A stretch of 7,324 nt of DNA from an uncultured Oscillospiraceae bacterium (GTDB lineage: Bacteria > Bacillota > Clostridia > Oscillospirales > Oscillospiraceae), in assembly GCA_900756495.1 (NCBI GenBank), contig CAAEKI010000109.1, positions 1-7,324 on the forward strand, in the 5' to 3' direction. Position 1 is the stretch's first letter. Each line of letters begins with the position of its first letter. The notes under the pieces are model-generated. The model ran no database searches and was not told the DNA's origin. It worked only from the letters and a program-made list of their open reading frames with translations. Position numbers and translations under genes: made by a program. Below are positions 6,833 to 7,324 of the stretch, piece by piece.

Positions 6833-7222
6833 TTATACCACGGCGATTGCTTCAATCTCCACTAAGGCGTCCATTGGAAGACGGGCCACCTCGAAGGCAG
6901 ACCGGGCGGGAGGAGCAGAGCGAAAGAAGGAGGCGTACTCCTCGTTCATGGCGGAAAAGTCATCCATGCTTTTTAAAAATACCGTAGTTTTGATGACGTT
7001 GGACAGATCGGCGCCGGCCTCGCTGAGGATTGCACGCAGGTTTGTCAGTGATTGCCGGGTTTGGGCGCGGATGCCGCCCTGTGCAAATTGGCCGGTAGCG
7101 GGGTCTATTGGGAGCTGACCGGAGATGCAGATGATGTTGCCTGTAGCCGAAATCCCGTGCGAATAGGGCCCAACGGCGGCTGGGGCATTGGGAGAAGACA
7201 AAATCTGTTTGGTCATAGCCAT
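6833..7222 (-). CDS. ridA: RidA family (YjgF/YER057c/UK114) enamine/imine deaminase
   Basis: RidA is a small cytosolic homotrimer that hydrolyses reactive enamines and imines, especially 2-aminoacrylate from PLP-dependent Ser/Thr/Cys-cleaving enzymes, to keto acids and ammonia. From ATG 7222 it has 129 residues, the normal size. Family features run the full length: APAAVGPYSHG (13-23), ISGQLPIDPATG (33-44), QTRQSLTNL (54-62), VIKTTVFL (76-83), the catalytic-site segment PPARSAFEVARLP with Arg107 (matching E. coli Arg105) and VEIEAIAV with Glu122 (matching Glu120). The loop before Arg107 is short, as in Bacillus YabJ. An in-frame TTG at 7231 touches the AAAGGG Shine-Dalgarno, so ATG 7222 (nine bases away) is preferred; ATG 7216 is possible. 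All key residues are kept, so it should be active. It has its own promoter and terminator. Confidence 0.94.
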   Translation of the reverse strand: MAMTKQILSSPNAPAAVGPYSHGISATGNIICISGQLPIDPATGQFAQGGIRAQTRQSLTNLRAILSEAGADLSNVIKTTVFLKSMDDFSAMNEEYASFFRSAPPARSAFEVARLPMDALVEIEAIAVV

Positions 7223-7256
7223 AGAGCTCAACCCTTTCTCAAAAAGTGTTGGAAAC

Positions 7257-7285
7257 AGTATAGCACAAAATTTTTGCTTTGTTAA
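7257..7285 (-). promoter_or_regulatory. Promoter of ridA with extended -10
   Basis: On the - strand TTAACA (7285-7280; five of six to TTGACA), a 17-base spacer and TATACT (7262-7257; five of six to TATAAT) form a strong vegetative promoter. The -10 is preceded by TGC, the extended TGn motif. Transcription would start near 7250, giving a leader of roughly 28 bases that carries the AAAGGG Shine-Dalgarno. Confidence 0.8.
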
Positions 7286-7287
7286 GA

Positions 7288-7310
7288 AAAAATTATTATA
7301 AATAATTTTT
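7288..7310. repeat. AT-only 10-bp inverted repeat abutting the ridA -35 box
   Basis: AAAAATTATT (7288-7297) and AATAATTTTT (7301-7310) are exact reverse complements around ATA. The element ends three bases upstream of the -35 box. Its position and A/T tracts suit an UP element that contacts the RNA polymerase alpha subunit; an operator is also possible. It lacks GC pairs, so it is unlikely to be a terminator. Confidence 0.45.
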
Positions 7311-7324
7311 ATTTTAAATTGTAA

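Noticed and set aside
6652..6855. 67-residue open frame on the - strand after ridA
   Set aside because: It begins with TTG inside the ridA end, lacks well-spaced Shine-Dalgarno support, and its C-terminal part is encoded by the GC hairpin terminator.
1..7324. CRISPR array, tRNA/rRNA, insertion sequence or phage genes
   Set aside because: No regularly spaced repeats, RNA gene signatures, transposase or integrase motifs, or terminal inverted repeats with target duplications were found on either strand.

Overview
The window looks like a chromosomal piece of a Gram-positive, Clostridia-type Firmicute, possibly from the gut Oscillospiraceae/Ruminococcaceae. Coding DNA is GC-rich, while the longest intergenic stretch is only about 20% G+C over 6361-6540. 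Shine-Dalgarno sequences are strong, one gene appears to start at TTG, one promoter has an extended -10, and hairpin terminators are clear. The lineage is inferred from these traits and from protein style; no marker gene is present.

Positions 81-3399 (+ strand) hold a tightly packed ABC importer operon of the branched-chain amino acid/amide (HAAT, Liv) family. The order is LivG-type ATPase, LivF-type ATPase, LivH-type permease, LivM-type permease. The first two genes overlap by ATGA, and the next gaps are 19 and 22 bases. The operon promoter and any substrate-binding protein lie left of the window. A perfect 18-bp hairpin (3405-3444) ends the operon and probably also ends the convergent genes.

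Positions 3478-6080 (- strand) hold a two-gene unit read right to left: an NhaC-family secondary transporter, then a MalY/PatB-type PLP enzyme (C-S beta-lyase or aminotransferase). Upstream of nhaC lies about 580 bases without a gene. It contains an AT-rich block with repeated GCATTTTT words, a possible promoter, and a long leader in which a 9-bp inverted repeat encloses three small hairpins.

Positions 6833-7222 (- strand) encode a RidA enamine/imine deaminase. It has its own convincing promoter (TTAACA, 17 bases, extended -10 TATACT) and a GC-rich terminator at 6661-6693, so it is probably a separate transcription unit.

Together the window reads as an amino-acid uptake and catabolism neighbourhood. 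The Liv system imports an amino acid or amide, the PLP enzyme may eliminate or transaminate a substrate, NhaC moves ions or a related solute, and RidA can hydrolyse the 2-aminoacrylate that PLP beta-lyases release. These families are all familiar. I see no clearly new system; the least explained element is the nhaC leader.
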